From contig NZ_CP014616.1 in assembly GCF_001590685.1 (NCBI RefSeq), positions 3,719,001-3,783,000 on the forward strand: DNA of 64,000 nt, read 5' to 3'. The position numbers and the translations under genes were made by a program. Numbering within the stretch: the first letter of the stretch is position 1; every line of letters begins with the position of its first letter. Below the pieces are notes generated by a model. It was given only the letters and a program-made list of their open reading frames with translations, ran no database searches and was not told the origin of the DNA. Positions 37,409 through 46,080 of this stretch are shown one piece after another. The DNA comes from Sporosarcina psychrophila. GTDB taxonomy: Bacteria > Bacillota > Bacilli > Bacillales_A > Planococcaceae.

Positions 37409-38554
37409 TTACTTTTTCTTTATTGCCTTTATAAACTGCTCTGTTCCTTTCATCGATTCATCATACAAATCTTGAGAGAGTTTCTTCGTACTTTCAACCG
37501 TTGCAGGCCAGTTTTCTTTCATGTCGTTGAATGCATCCAGGAATAATGTTTGTTGTTTGTTGATGTCTCCGATTGGAAATGCATACTTTTCCAGGTCAGC
37601 AAGTTTCATGAAATCATTCACTTTATGATGATAAGAAATTGCCATGACAGGTGTTTCAGTACATGTTGCCAAAATCAAGGAATGGAGTCTCGTCCCAATA
37701 ATAATGTCTTGCTGTGCTGTCACATCAAGGATCATAGTTGGTAGTAGATTATCATCGATGATTGTCGTCTTATCTTTATGTGTCATTTTCTTCTGAATAT
37801 CTTTTGTAACATCTGCATCTTGTGGGAATTTTGTCGCGAAAAATGTCAGCTCAACATTGTCTAGTTCAGCTAGATTGTCCAGATTCTTTGCCATGCCTTC
37901 TATATAATCGTTATAGATGGCAGGATTACCTTCAGGCCAATAGCCTGCATTGTAATAAGGAACAGCTGTGATACCGATTTTCGTCGGAACTGTCGATTTC
38001 TCAACACCCGTTTGACGCAAGGAAAACGCTGGATCGCCGATAGTCAGAACGTGTTCTTTCACGCCGATTGACTTCAACAGTTCAACAGATTCGGGATCGC
38101 GTACCGAGATACTTTCTGCATGTTTAGCCATATAGCGAATGAACCATTTTCCTATACCGCTGCTTAGCGGACCCGCGCCGCATCCGTAAACAACATAAGG
38201 CGTCTTCGAATTTTTAGCCATCATTGCATATGACCCAAATAATGGCGCTTCCCTTTTATATAAATCCATTAAGATTCCGCCGCCACCAATAATCAGCAAA
38301 TCAAACGTCTTTACGATTCTCTTATTATTTTGGTACGTTTTAAAAAATGTCTTTACTGCGTTGCCATTTTTATAATACAGTGGAAAACTAGTCACTCCAT
38401 ACCGTTCTGCTGTTTGTTTAGGATTATTACTAAATACCGTTAAATCATTACTGTCTATCTTGAACGTTGACGTCACTTGTTTAATAATGCTGAATAAGAT
38501 CGCTTCGTCCCCGTTATTATCGTTGCCATAATTGCCTACAATACCTATTTTCAT
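37409..38554 (-). CDS. Polysaccharide pyruvyl transferase family protein (CsaB-like)
   Basis: This 381-residue protein of the pyruvyl transferase family has the N-terminal GNYGNDNNGDEAILFSII, LLIIGGGGILMD near residue 90, GCGAGPLSSGIGKWFIRYMAKHAESISVRDPESVELL near 125-160 and the late IIIGTRLHSLILAT near 285. Enzymes of this type add ketal pyruvate to secondary cell-wall polysaccharides, the ligand of SLH domains. Three SLH proteins are encoded within 10 kb, which supports this role. The true csaB is usually characterised by the same fold, but I cannot distinguish it from other family members. Confidence 0.85.
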   Translation of the reverse strand: MKIGIVGNYGNDNNGDEAILFSIIKQVTSTFKIDSNDLTVFSNNPKQTAERYGVTSFPLYYKNGNAVKTFFKTYQNNKRIVKTFDLLIIGGGGILMDLYKREAPLFGSYAMMAKNSKTPYVVYGCGAGPLSSGIGKWFIRYMAKHAESISVRDPESVELLKSIGVKEHVLTIGDPAFSLRQTGVEKSTVPTKIGITAVPYYNAGYWPEGNPAIYNDYIEGMAKNLDNLAELDNVELTFFATKFPQDADVTKDIQKKMTHKDKTTIIDDNLLPTMILDVTAQQDIIIGTRLHSLILATCTETPVMAISYHHKVNDFMKLADLEKYAFPIGDINKQQTLFLDAFNDMKENWPATVESTKKLSQDLYDESMKGTEQFIKAIKKK

Positions 38555-38635
38555 TAGCCGACTTCCTCTACTACATGATGAATTTAGTATAACATAGCTG
38601 TGCTACTCGATGAAAATGGAACCCTTTAGCCTGAA

Positions 38636-39080
38636 GTTGCACTTGTACATTTCCGGCTCGCTTTGGACGATGAAAGAATAGCAACCTTTCTATAGAGGTT
38701 ACACGTGCCCGAAGATGAAATTTCGGGCACGTCACCGCTTTTAATAAAGCAAAGATCATACAAGTAACAGTGTGACGCTAGATAGAAAGTGACACTGCCT
38801 TTCATTCGAAAAGGAAACGCTATTAAAAAGGAGTAAGCAGCCAAAATTGCATCTTTGGCTGCTCCTTTATAAATAGGTGAGTGGTTATTCACTCGTTCCC
38901 AAAGTTTTTAGCACTTCGTGTACCTGTAACTTTGGAGAGCAACGGACGAACGGTCACCATACGATTAACGAAAAAGCTGCGTAGGATGCGACTTTGTCGC
39001 ACCCTACGCAGCAAGAAATTCCGATAATTCTATAGTAGTCGTTCAGTCCAAAGTGATCCAAAAGCACCTGTTCATAGGGT
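38636..39080 (+). repeat. Composite hairpin repeat, copy C
   Basis: This roughly 445-bp copy, inverse to copy A, fills the gap between the pyruvyl transferase and the SLH protein. Hairpins: ACGTGCCCGAA/TTCGGGCACGT with loop GATGAAAT at 38703-38732; AGCAGCCAAA/TTTGGCTGCT with loop ATTGCATC at 38836-38863; GCTGCGTAGG/CCTACGCAGC at 38976-39012. Loops of the first two are complementary at 7 of 8 positions. Spacing words between hairpins are also conserved with copy A (for example CATACAAGTAACAGTGTGACGC and TTAGCACTTCGTGTACCTGT regions). Confidence 0.85.
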
Positions 39081-39084
39081 GTCT

Positions 39085-39130
39085 AGTGTCTTGCGCTTTT
39101 CGGGGCTAAAACGGCGCCTTCCGCTTTTCT
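39085..39130 (-). repeat. GCGC-type dispersed repeat, truncated copy
   Basis: The end GGCGCCTTCCGCTTTTCTTAT resembles the end of the copy at 63836-63955 (GGCGCTTACGCTTTTCTTAT). Only about 45 bp remain, abutting the SLH gene stop. Confidence 0.55.
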
Positions 39131-41385
39131 TATTTATTAATACTGCGGTATAGGAATGCGCTGAATTGCGCACGGTTCACAGGTTTATTCGGCTCGAAAT
39201 TGCCTTTTTCATTCCCTGTTGTAATCCCACTGTTTGCTAGAATATGAACTTGTTTATACGCCCAGTGACTTGTAGGGACGTCTTTGAATTTCTTAGACGA
39301 TTCGCCTGACAGTTTGTACGCTTTCACAAGGATTGCTGCCATTTGAGCACGTGTCAACTGGCCAGCCGGGTCGAATGTTCCGTCCCCTTTACCGCCTACT
39401 AGATTCGCACTTGCAATAGCATTAATTTCATTGTAATAACGGTGTTTTTTAGGTACGTCTTTAAACTGTTGTGTACTTGCAACAGATGCATCTAAGTTGA
39501 ACACACGACTTAAAATGACTGCCGCATGTTCTCGCGACAATGTATTTCCTGGGTTAAACTTACCATCCAAATCTCCTTGTATATAACCAAGGTCTTTTAG
39601 AAAACTTATTTCTGTATAGTATGCGTAAGTGGAAGGTATATCAGAAAACGCTGGTGTGTCATCAGACAAAACGATAGGAATGCTTGTCGTTTTCGATCCG
39701 AGTGTCACATTTACTGACCCCTTGCCTGCTTTATTAACAGCTTTAAAGGCCCCAGCCGGTGTAATCGTTCCGATATCACCTGTAACGCTCCACTTCACTT
39801 GTTCTGGAGAAAAAATGATTGGCTTTCCTAGTGCATCCGTTGCATTTGCTTTATAGGTCACGCTTGCACCTGGTTTCACTTTCGTTGTAGAAGGTACAAT
39901 TGTTAACTTAGCCGGTGCATCGACAACTGATACAGGGAATGACTGCTTCGCATTTCCATATTGCACGGAAACTCGATCTTCCCCAGCTTTTACGGCACTG
40001 TACGTTAGTCCCGAACCAGCAACGCTACCTTTTTCTGCTGTCACTTGAATCTGACTGTTGTCCACTTTTAATGGATTGTAATAAGCATCCAGTAAGTAAT
40101 TCACTGTCAAGGATGTTTTTGAACCGACAAGCATCGTACCAACTTGATTGCGCGAAACGCTAAGTTGTGCAGGTTCGCTTACAGGTGCTGTACTGATTGC
40201 TTCCATGATTGCGGACACCTGGCGTTCCGAAGAATCTGACGTCCGGTTTGCCAGCACGACCGTATTACTGCCATGATTCCGTACACCCATCGCTGTAGAA
40301 CCGCCACCATCGAAATTGAGTGCCCGATCATAGCCTTGTGCTGCTAAATAATTTGCGAATTGTGTAAGCGACATCCCGTTGCTATAGCCTCTTACGTTGT
40401 CTACTGTTACAAGATGCACTTGTTTCTTATCTTTACTAATTGCAATTGCTGTACGCGCGGTAAGTGCAGTAGCTCGTGAATTAGATGTATTCATCGTAAT
40501 ATTCACCTTGCCATCTTTCAATAGCATCGGACCGCTCGCCAACATGAACTCAGAATCCATCCATTTATCATCGATAGTCAATGCAAGGGATACATCTTCA
40601 CCCACTTGCATATTTTTGAATTTCTCAAGACCTTTTGCGCCATGGACAGAAAGAACGAATCCTGTTTTAGGTATTTCTACTTTCTCTTTCGATCCATAAC
40701 CGCGTACTTTCACAACTTTGCCCGTCAGTTTCTGGCCGTATTGTGTATTTGTAATTGGCTGTCCTGTGTCGATAACTATTTCAATTCCGTACTGATTGGA
40801 ATTCGTATGTGTCTCAATATTCTGTGGTGTGAAAATGATTGTTTCATCATCTTGACGCTGACGATTTATCCCCGTCAATAGATGGTTTGTTCCTTTGTAA
40901 TCCATACGAACACTAAAATTAAATTGATCGATTTCAGAAAGTCCATCTTTCGTCACACCAAATGCAATCGGTTGACTTACATAATTACTTGTCGAATCGG
41001 AGATCACGCCGCCATTAACAATCTCGTTCCCTTGTGAAATCAAATACATCGGCAAGCCGTTTTTCATGTCGAAAAATGAAGCATTAATCGCCCCAACGAC
41101 ACGGTTCCCATCTTTTGAATCGCGATTTGCGAGCACTGTTGTTGCTTGTCTCTTCGCAATCGGTGAAGGAAGTCCAACTTGTAATTTTGTATATGGATCT
41201 CCTAAATTGACAGATAGATGATTTATGTATTTTGAAGCTGATTGCGTATATTGAGAATAAGTTACACCCGATGATACCGGATAACTCTTCACCGCATTCT
41301 GATTGGCCGAGGCACTTGCTGGTACAGTCCAAAGAAGCGTGGCTGCTACCGCTGTCATTGCGACTTGTTTACTGAAACGTTTCAT
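39130..41385 (-). CDS. Secreted phosphodiester glycosidase-like protein with three SLH domains
   Basis: This 751-residue surface protein has a signal peptide (to about residue 27, ...PASASA), then a NAGPA-type phosphodiester glycosidase domain (about 60-395; GAINASFFDMKNGLPMYL, LTARTAIAISKDKKQVHLVTVDN, ALNFDGGGSTAM). Two bacterial Ig-like segments follow (about 400-570), then three C-terminal SLH repeats (about 575-750; for example AFSDIPSTYAYYTEISFL, QGDLDGKFNPGNTLSREHAAVIL). It should be anchored to pyruvylated wall polysaccharide. Substrate unknown: the family removes phosphodiester-linked sugars. The ATG at 41385 begins the signal peptide. Confidence 0.9.
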   Translation of the reverse strand: MKRFSKQVAMTAVAATLLWTVPASASANQNAVKSYPVSSGVTYSQYTQSASKYINHLSVNLGDPYTKLQVGLPSPIAKRQATTVLANRDSKDGNRVVGAINASFFDMKNGLPMYLISQGNEIVNGGVISDSTSNYVSQPIAFGVTKDGLSEIDQFNFSVRMDYKGTNHLLTGINRQRQDDETIIFTPQNIETHTNSNQYGIEIVIDTGQPITNTQYGQKLTGKVVKVRGYGSKEKVEIPKTGFVLSVHGAKGLEKFKNMQVGEDVSLALTIDDKWMDSEFMLASGPMLLKDGKVNITMNTSNSRATALTARTAIAISKDKKQVHLVTVDNVRGYSNGMSLTQFANYLAAQGYDRALNFDGGGSTAMGVRNHGSNTVVLANRTSDSSERQVSAIMEAISTAPVSEPAQLSVSRNQVGTMLVGSKTSLTVNYLLDAYYNPLKVDNSQIQVTAEKGSVAGSGLTYSAVKAGEDRVSVQYGNAKQSFPVSVVDAPAKLTIVPSTTKVKPGASVTYKANATDALGKPIIFSPEQVKWSVTGDIGTITPAGAFKAVNKAGKGSVNVTLGSKTTSIPIVLSDDTPAFSDIPSTYAYYTEISFLKDLGYIQGDLDGKFNPGNTLSREHAAVILSRVFNLDASVASTQQFKDVPKKHRYYNEINAIASANLVGGKGDGTFDPAGQLTRAQMAAILVKAYKLSGESSKKFKDVPTSHWAYKQVHILANSGITTGNEKGNFEPNKPVNRAQFSAFLYRSINK

Positions 41386-41589
41386 TGAAGCTACTTTACT
41401 AGTGATAAAACGACACTCTCCCTTCCTATGAATATACAGCTTACCAAAGGATTCGATATATTACCATAATCCATAAGAAGGAAATTAAGAGAAATGCAGT
41501 CTAAGTTCGCTACATCGTGTCGCAATGACTGCATGACCTACATCCTGTAGACCCAAGCGGAAGGCGCCATCTATATTTTCGGCACTACT

Positions 41590-41850
41590 TATATAGAATT
41601 AACTAGGTGGTATCCCTCACCCGTATAACGAACAACTCTAGCGAAGGAGCGACACTAATGAAAGGCAGCCAAATATCGCCGTGTCCTGCGGCAATGGCTG
41701 CACACCCGCATCCTGCAGGCGCCGGAGCAATAAGACCAAGGAGGGATGCAGTTCAATCCCTCCCTAGGGATCTTCTGACGGGCTTATTGCGTAAGGCCAT
41801 CACCTAGCGACAAAGCGGTGTTGGAAGAACAGTCTATTTGTTAAGTGCCG
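41590..41850 (-). repeat. TTGAA-type dispersed repeat, long copy
   Basis: Inverse copy of 1305-1475, with shared end blocks (GGTGGTAT, TCTAGCGAAGGAGCGAC, GGGCTTATTGCGTAAGGCCATCACC, CGACAAAGCGGTGTTG). Compared with that copy it has about 100 extra bases, including the hairpins GGCAGCCA...TGGCTGC (41663-41701) and GGAGGGAT/ATCCCTCC (41740-41763). A related hairpin GCAGTC...GACTGC lies just outside at about 41494-41536. The 41386-41908 gap holds no gene. Confidence 0.75.
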
Positions 41851-41862
41851 ACTACGTAGACA

Positions 41863-41906
41863 CAAAAAAAGCCGTCCGAGGCAGATTACTCTTCCCCGAA
41901 CCGCTC
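41863..41906 (-). terminator. Terminator of the O-antigen-ligase-like gene
   Basis: Minus strand: AGCGGTTCGGGG, 12-nt loop, CCTCGGACGGCT, then TTTTTT. The stem has one mismatch and two G-T pairs. Confidence 0.75.
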
Positions 41907-41908
41907 TA

Positions 41909-43375
41909 TTATAAGTCTTTAATTTTAAACTTCACATATTGACTTGTATAAGATGCGAACACTCCAAAGATGATGAAATAGAACATCGTATAGAATTTCA
42001 ATTCCCAAATATTATAGTAGAATCCTGAGAATCCGGTCGCAAACCAGAAGGCAATCATGAACTTGCCGAATACTGTTTTACGTTCTTTCCAGAACAGCGC
42101 AAACATTCCTAGAAGAAACGCTGAGAATAGGGCAACACCTGCAACACCAGTTTCAGCAATTACTTGAATGTACTGATTATCCGAGTAGAAATACTTTCCG
42201 CCGTAGATGTCTGAACGAATTCCATAAAACTTATAGATTGGCGATCCGTATGACAATGTCGCAGACCCGCCGAATGAACCGAATCCTGCTCCTGCAACCG
42301 GATAGTCTTTAAATACTTCAAACCCTTTATTAATATAGAAGAAACGACCACTTTCCGTCATGAGCGCCAAGTTTTTTTGATCGAACGTCTCTCCAAATCG
42401 TTCTGCGATGCTTCCTGGACTGGTGTCTGGTGCAGCAACAAGACCAAGCTCTTTGAAGTACTGTACACCGAGATTGACTGGTATATAAACAAGGATGATG
42501 GAGGCCACTCCCGCAATCACAAGTCGTTTCATAAGATGCCAGTTTTTCGACATGATAATGAAAATCACACCGAGGATAAATGCTGAAATCCAAGTTCCCC
42601 TTGAATAGGTGAGGATGAATACACCAAGGAACAAGACAAGATTAATCGTTAAGAACCATTTATATTTCTCGGTTTTGTAGATTGATTGAAGGAACAGCAC
42701 AGCAATAATTCCGAATAGCAGCAATAACGCCAGTGAATTCGGATTTCCTGGTAATCCATAGATTCTTACCAAGTTTGTCGCCGATAACGTTTTATATTTC
42801 CATACATCTGGCAATAGGAACTGCCTCATAGATAGCTTTTCGATTATGCCATGAACTGACACGATAAGGCTTGTCCATACGGTTACCCATGCAAGCCGTT
42901 GGAACCATCCTTCCGGTAACAGCATCCGTGAAACAGTATAGTAAAGCAAATACATAATAATAAATGTCCGTAGTTGAAAAATGACCGCAGAAGGTAAAAC
43001 GCCTTGGACCAGTCCACTGATAGCCCCGAACAATAGGAAAGCAAAAAATGCCCATTCAAACCATTTGAACGAAAACAGAGACTTCCAATTCTTTCTACCC
43101 GCAATGAGTACTTTTGCAAATGCGATGAACGTAATGAGATCCCCGATTAGTTTGAGGCCCGGATTCACTTCGACAAGAAATGGACGGATACTCACATAGA
43201 CTACGAGGAAAAGCAGGCTTTGTTGTGGTCTGAAAAATGCGAATAACGCAAAGAACAGGGAAGATAGAACAAGTGCAATCGACGATGGGAGCATCAATGC
43301 TACGCCGATGACCGCCAATGCTGCAATGAAATACATTGTTTCTTTATCTTTTAAATTTTCTTTTATAGTTGTCAT
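41909..43375 (-). CDS. O-antigen ligase / polymerase-like membrane protein
   Basis: This 488-residue integral membrane protein has about 10-12 hydrophobic helices and a large extracytoplasmic loop (about residues 300-400). The Wzy/WaaL-type central motif is visible: YGLPGNPNSLALLLLFG, then LVLFLGVFILTYSRGTWISAFILG, and a loop ending with AGFGSFGGS. Such proteins polymerise or ligate surface polysaccharides. In the SLH/CsaB setting, polymerisation or attachment of the secondary wall polymer or S-layer glycan is plausible. The ATG at 43375 with AAAGGG 10 nt upstream is preferred over an upstream extension. Confidence 0.85.
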   Translation of the reverse strand: MTTIKENLKDKETMYFIAALAVIGVALMLPSSIALVLSSLFFALFAFFRPQQSLLFLVVYVSIRPFLVEVNPGLKLIGDLITFIAFAKVLIAGRKNWKSLFSFKWFEWAFFAFLLFGAISGLVQGVLPSAVIFQLRTFIIMYLLYYTVSRMLLPEGWFQRLAWVTVWTSLIVSVHGIIEKLSMRQFLLPDVWKYKTLSATNLVRIYGLPGNPNSLALLLLFGIIAVLFLQSIYKTEKYKWFLTINLVLFLGVFILTYSRGTWISAFILGVIFIIMSKNWHLMKRLVIAGVASIILVYIPVNLGVQYFKELGLVAAPDTSPGSIAERFGETFDQKNLALMTESGRFFYINKGFEVFKDYPVAGAGFGSFGGSATLSYGSPIYKFYGIRSDIYGGKYFYSDNQYIQVIAETGVAGVALFSAFLLGMFALFWKERKTVFGKFMIAFWFATGFSGFYYNIWELKFYTMFYFIIFGVFASYTSQYVKFKIKDL

Positions 43376-43571
43376 GAAATATTTTCCCTTTCTACGACTA
43401 AATCGTCTCATAATAATGAACAAAGTCCTCCGTAATTATAGCATCTTATAGGACGTTGTGGCTTATTCTTTAGTTTCATATTTATTACAAATTCTACTTG
43501 TGCAAATTGAACCTTATTATTCTAGCAAACTTCTGATACTATTAAGTAAGATTATAGAAGGAGGTTTACGA

Positions 43572-45599
43572 GTGAAAAAATTAATTACTTTCACTTTACT
43601 CACACTACTCATGTTCTCCCCTGTCTTTCAGATACAAGCACAGGCGAGTGACATTAAAGGTCATCAGATGGAAAGCGACTTGAATTATTGGATTGGAAAA
43701 AACGTCATTCGTGCAGACGCAAAAGGAAATTACAATCCCAATAGAGCCGTTACTAGAGGCGAATTTGCTTCGTACATTGCACGTGCTCTTAAATTACCTG
43801 TTTCCACAAAGTACACATTCAAAGACTTAAAGGCAAACATGGGTCTAACAATTGAGATTCAAAATGCAGCCGGCGCAGGAATCCTTTCGGGTTATCCCGA
43901 TGGTACATTCAAAGCCAGCGAAAAAATTACCCGTCAACAAATGGCAGGTATGATGTATAAAGCGATGCGTTATATGGACCTTCCTGCACAAAAGACAGCT
44001 TTGAAATTTAAAGATTCAAAAAAGATTTCAGCTAACTTTGTTGACGCCGTCTCAACTGCCGTAAACTTGAACATTATTCGAGGGGATCACCGGAAAGATG
44101 GTGTTTATTTCAACCCTAAAGATAACGCAACGATTGCACACGCTTCAGCATTCCTATTCAGATTATTCGCTGCCGCGGAAGTGTTAAAACCGACAGAACC
44201 TAGTGAGCCGAGTCCAAGCGAACCGGGTAAACCCGAAGTTCCTTCTGTACCCGACGTTGATCCTGAAGTATACAAAGTAAGTACAATTTCAGGCGGAAAA
44301 CTCCTTCCCACAACGGCACTCTATAAAACTTATGAAGATGCATTGGCTGCTTACAATGCATCTTCATCTGTTAAGGCCATTGGAAAAAACAATAGGATTA
44401 TTAAAATAAAGTCTGGACGAGCTTTTGGTTCAGAAAACCCTAAACAATATACCTCTCTCTACAGCGATTCCACTTTACGGACTGAAGTAACATATATTCA
44501 AAAAGGTTATGAAATGAACTATATCGGAAGTAGTGAGAATCATGTTATTTTGGAAGTTGGTGGGTTAACTTTCTACGCGAAACCTAACGAAGTCGATCTT
44601 GTTCCAACAGAACTTGTCACGGGCAACAGCTTTTATGAAGTAGGCACAGATGGTGTCTTATATCATGATACGTATAACAACTTGACTAAAACACGTGGGG
44701 TTTATTCTATCGGTCCTGCAGCTTCATCCATGAAAAACGGGAAAAGGTATACAAGTCTTGATGGCGTTCATTTTGATGAAGTAGGTACGAAAAACACAAT
44801 TACACATTACCCATACTTCCAATTCCAATCAGTCCGTCAAACCTCTTCATACAGCGGTGCAGAACTTGATTACTTCATCACTGAGATTTTGAAAGACCGT
44901 CAGAAAACCGGTCTCGCTCGTTACAAAGATGCTCCGACAAAATCAAAGTTAATTGGTCTTGGTAATTATTTAAAAACAATTGAAGAAACACATCGTGTCA
45001 ACGCATTGTTCATTCTTGCAACAGCCATCCACGAAAGTGATTACGGAATAAGCGGAAATTCACTAACGAAAAATAATATTTTCGGTATTAAAGTGTTTGA
45101 TTCTAGTCCGGAATCAGGTGGAACATACAAACATCCCAACAATAGTGTCGATGCATTTATTAACGAATACATGAACAAAAATTACGCTAACCCGCTAGGC
45201 GGATATTCGTATGGAGCAGTTCCAGGCAATAAAGTAGTTGGCTTTAATGTCAGGTACGCTTCTGATCCAAACTGGGGAAGTAAAATCGCCGGTCATATGT
45301 GGAGAATCGATACATTCCTCGGCAAGAAGGATTACAAACAAGCGGATCTCGGCCGCATCATTTATACCGGTCCCGTAGGTGTCAATGTACGGACAAGCCC
45401 TGATCCGCTAAGTGCTAAACTATTCTCTTACAAACAGAAAGACCCCGGCGCCAATGCCGCATTCGGCTATCCAGTAGTTATTGTCGATGAAACAGTCGGT
45501 AGCGACGGTTTCAAATGGTATAAGGTAATTGCAGATAGCAATCCTCCTGCAGACTACGGCTGGATTCGTTCAGACCTTATAGAACGAATTACGGAGTAA
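43572..45599 (+). CDS. SLH-anchored N-acetylglucosaminidase autolysin
   Basis: The 675-residue protein has a signal peptide, three SLH domains (about residues 30-210), a Pro/Glu-rich linker (PTEPSEPSPSEPGKPEVP), a sporulation-related-like segment, then a glucosaminidase domain (about 450-600: LFILATAIHESDYGISGNSL contains the catalytic Glu, then NNIFGIKVFDS). It ends with an SH3-like domain (GVNVRTSPDPLSAKL ... WIRSDLIERI). It should cleave peptidoglycan glycan strands at the cell surface. Start GTG at 43572 with AAGGAGG 7 nt upstream; the frame upstream is open but not signal-like. Confidence 0.92.
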   Translation: MKKLITFTLLTLLMFSPVFQIQAQASDIKGHQMESDLNYWIGKNVIRADAKGNYNPNRAVTRGEFASYIARALKLPVSTKYTFKDLKANMGLTIEIQNAAGAGILSGYPDGTFKASEKITRQQMAGMMYKAMRYMDLPAQKTALKFKDSKKISANFVDAVSTAVNLNIIRGDHRKDGVYFNPKDNATIAHASAFLFRLFAAAEVLKPTEPSEPSPSEPGKPEVPSVPDVDPEVYKVSTISGGKLLPTTALYKTYEDALAAYNASSSVKAIGKNNRIIKIKSGRAFGSENPKQYTSLYSDSTLRTEVTYIQKGYEMNYIGSSENHVILEVGGLTFYAKPNEVDLVPTELVTGNSFYEVGTDGVLYHDTYNNLTKTRGVYSIGPAASSMKNGKRYTSLDGVHFDEVGTKNTITHYPYFQFQSVRQTSSYSGAELDYFITEILKDRQKTGLARYKDAPTKSKLIGLGNYLKTIEETHRVNALFILATAIHESDYGISGNSLTKNNIFGIKVFDSSPESGGTYKHPNNSVDAFINEYMNKNYANPLGGYSYGAVPGNKVVGFNVRYASDPNWGSKIAGHMWRIDTFLGKKDYKQADLGRIIYTGPVGVNVRTSPDPLSAKLFSYKQKDPGANAAFGYPVVIVDETVGSDGFKWYKVIADSNPPADYGWIRSDLIERITE

Positions 45600-45607
45600 A
45601 ATAGGTA

Positions 45608-45648
45608 AATCCTGTCCACTGGTGTTTAAGTGGACAGGATTTTTTTTA
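45608..45648 (+). terminator. Terminator of the glucosaminidase gene
   Basis: A perfect 13-bp stem AATCCTGTCCACT/AGTGGACAGGATT (45608-45620 / 45629-45641) followed by TTTTTTT. Confidence 0.95.
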
Positions 45649-45724
45649 CGCAATTAGCCTCCCCTAGTTAATGTGACATTGGTCATAACTTGATTAAAAA
45701 ATTTTCTGAGCACCACTTGTAACT

Positions 45725-45985
45725 GTAATGGTTAATGACTAAACTCGCATGGCTTCACTCGTAACTGTGATGGCTTATGTCTAAACTCTCATGGCTCCGC
45801 CAAGCTCTAATGGCAATTCGTCAAACTGTCATGGCTCAACTCGTAACTGTGATGGCTTACGACTAAACTCTCATGGCTTCGCCGAACTCTAATGACAATT
45901 CATCAAACTGTCATGGCTTCACTCGTAACTGTGATGGCTTATGACTAAACTCTCATGGCTTCACCCGTAACTGTGATGGCTAAAT
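45725..45985. repeat. Phased ATGGC array
   Basis: Thirteen ATGG(C) cores, each preceded by a CT(G/C)T(G/C) type word, start at 45728, 45749, 45770, 45791, 45810, 45831, 45852, 45873, 45892, 45913, 45934, 45955 and 45976. Spacing is 21, 21, 21, 19 repeated (an 82-bp superunit), then 21s. The array occupies the space between two convergent terminators. No sequence similarity to the TATGATCG arrays, but the average spacing of 20.5 bp is the same. Confidence 0.92.
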
Positions 45986-46019
45986 ATATAATCAAGATAA
46001 CAATCCCCTTTCCCCCATC

Positions 46020-46060
46020 AAAAAATCCCCCGCACTGAATGATTCCAGTGCGGAGGATTT
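46020..46060 (-). terminator. Terminator of the SLH protein at 46081
   Basis: AAATCCCCCGCACTG/CAGTGCGGAGGATTT (46023-46037 / 46046-46060): 15-bp stem with one mismatch, followed by T's on the minus strand. Confidence 0.95.
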
Positions 46061-46080
46061 CACATTTCAATCACTTTACC

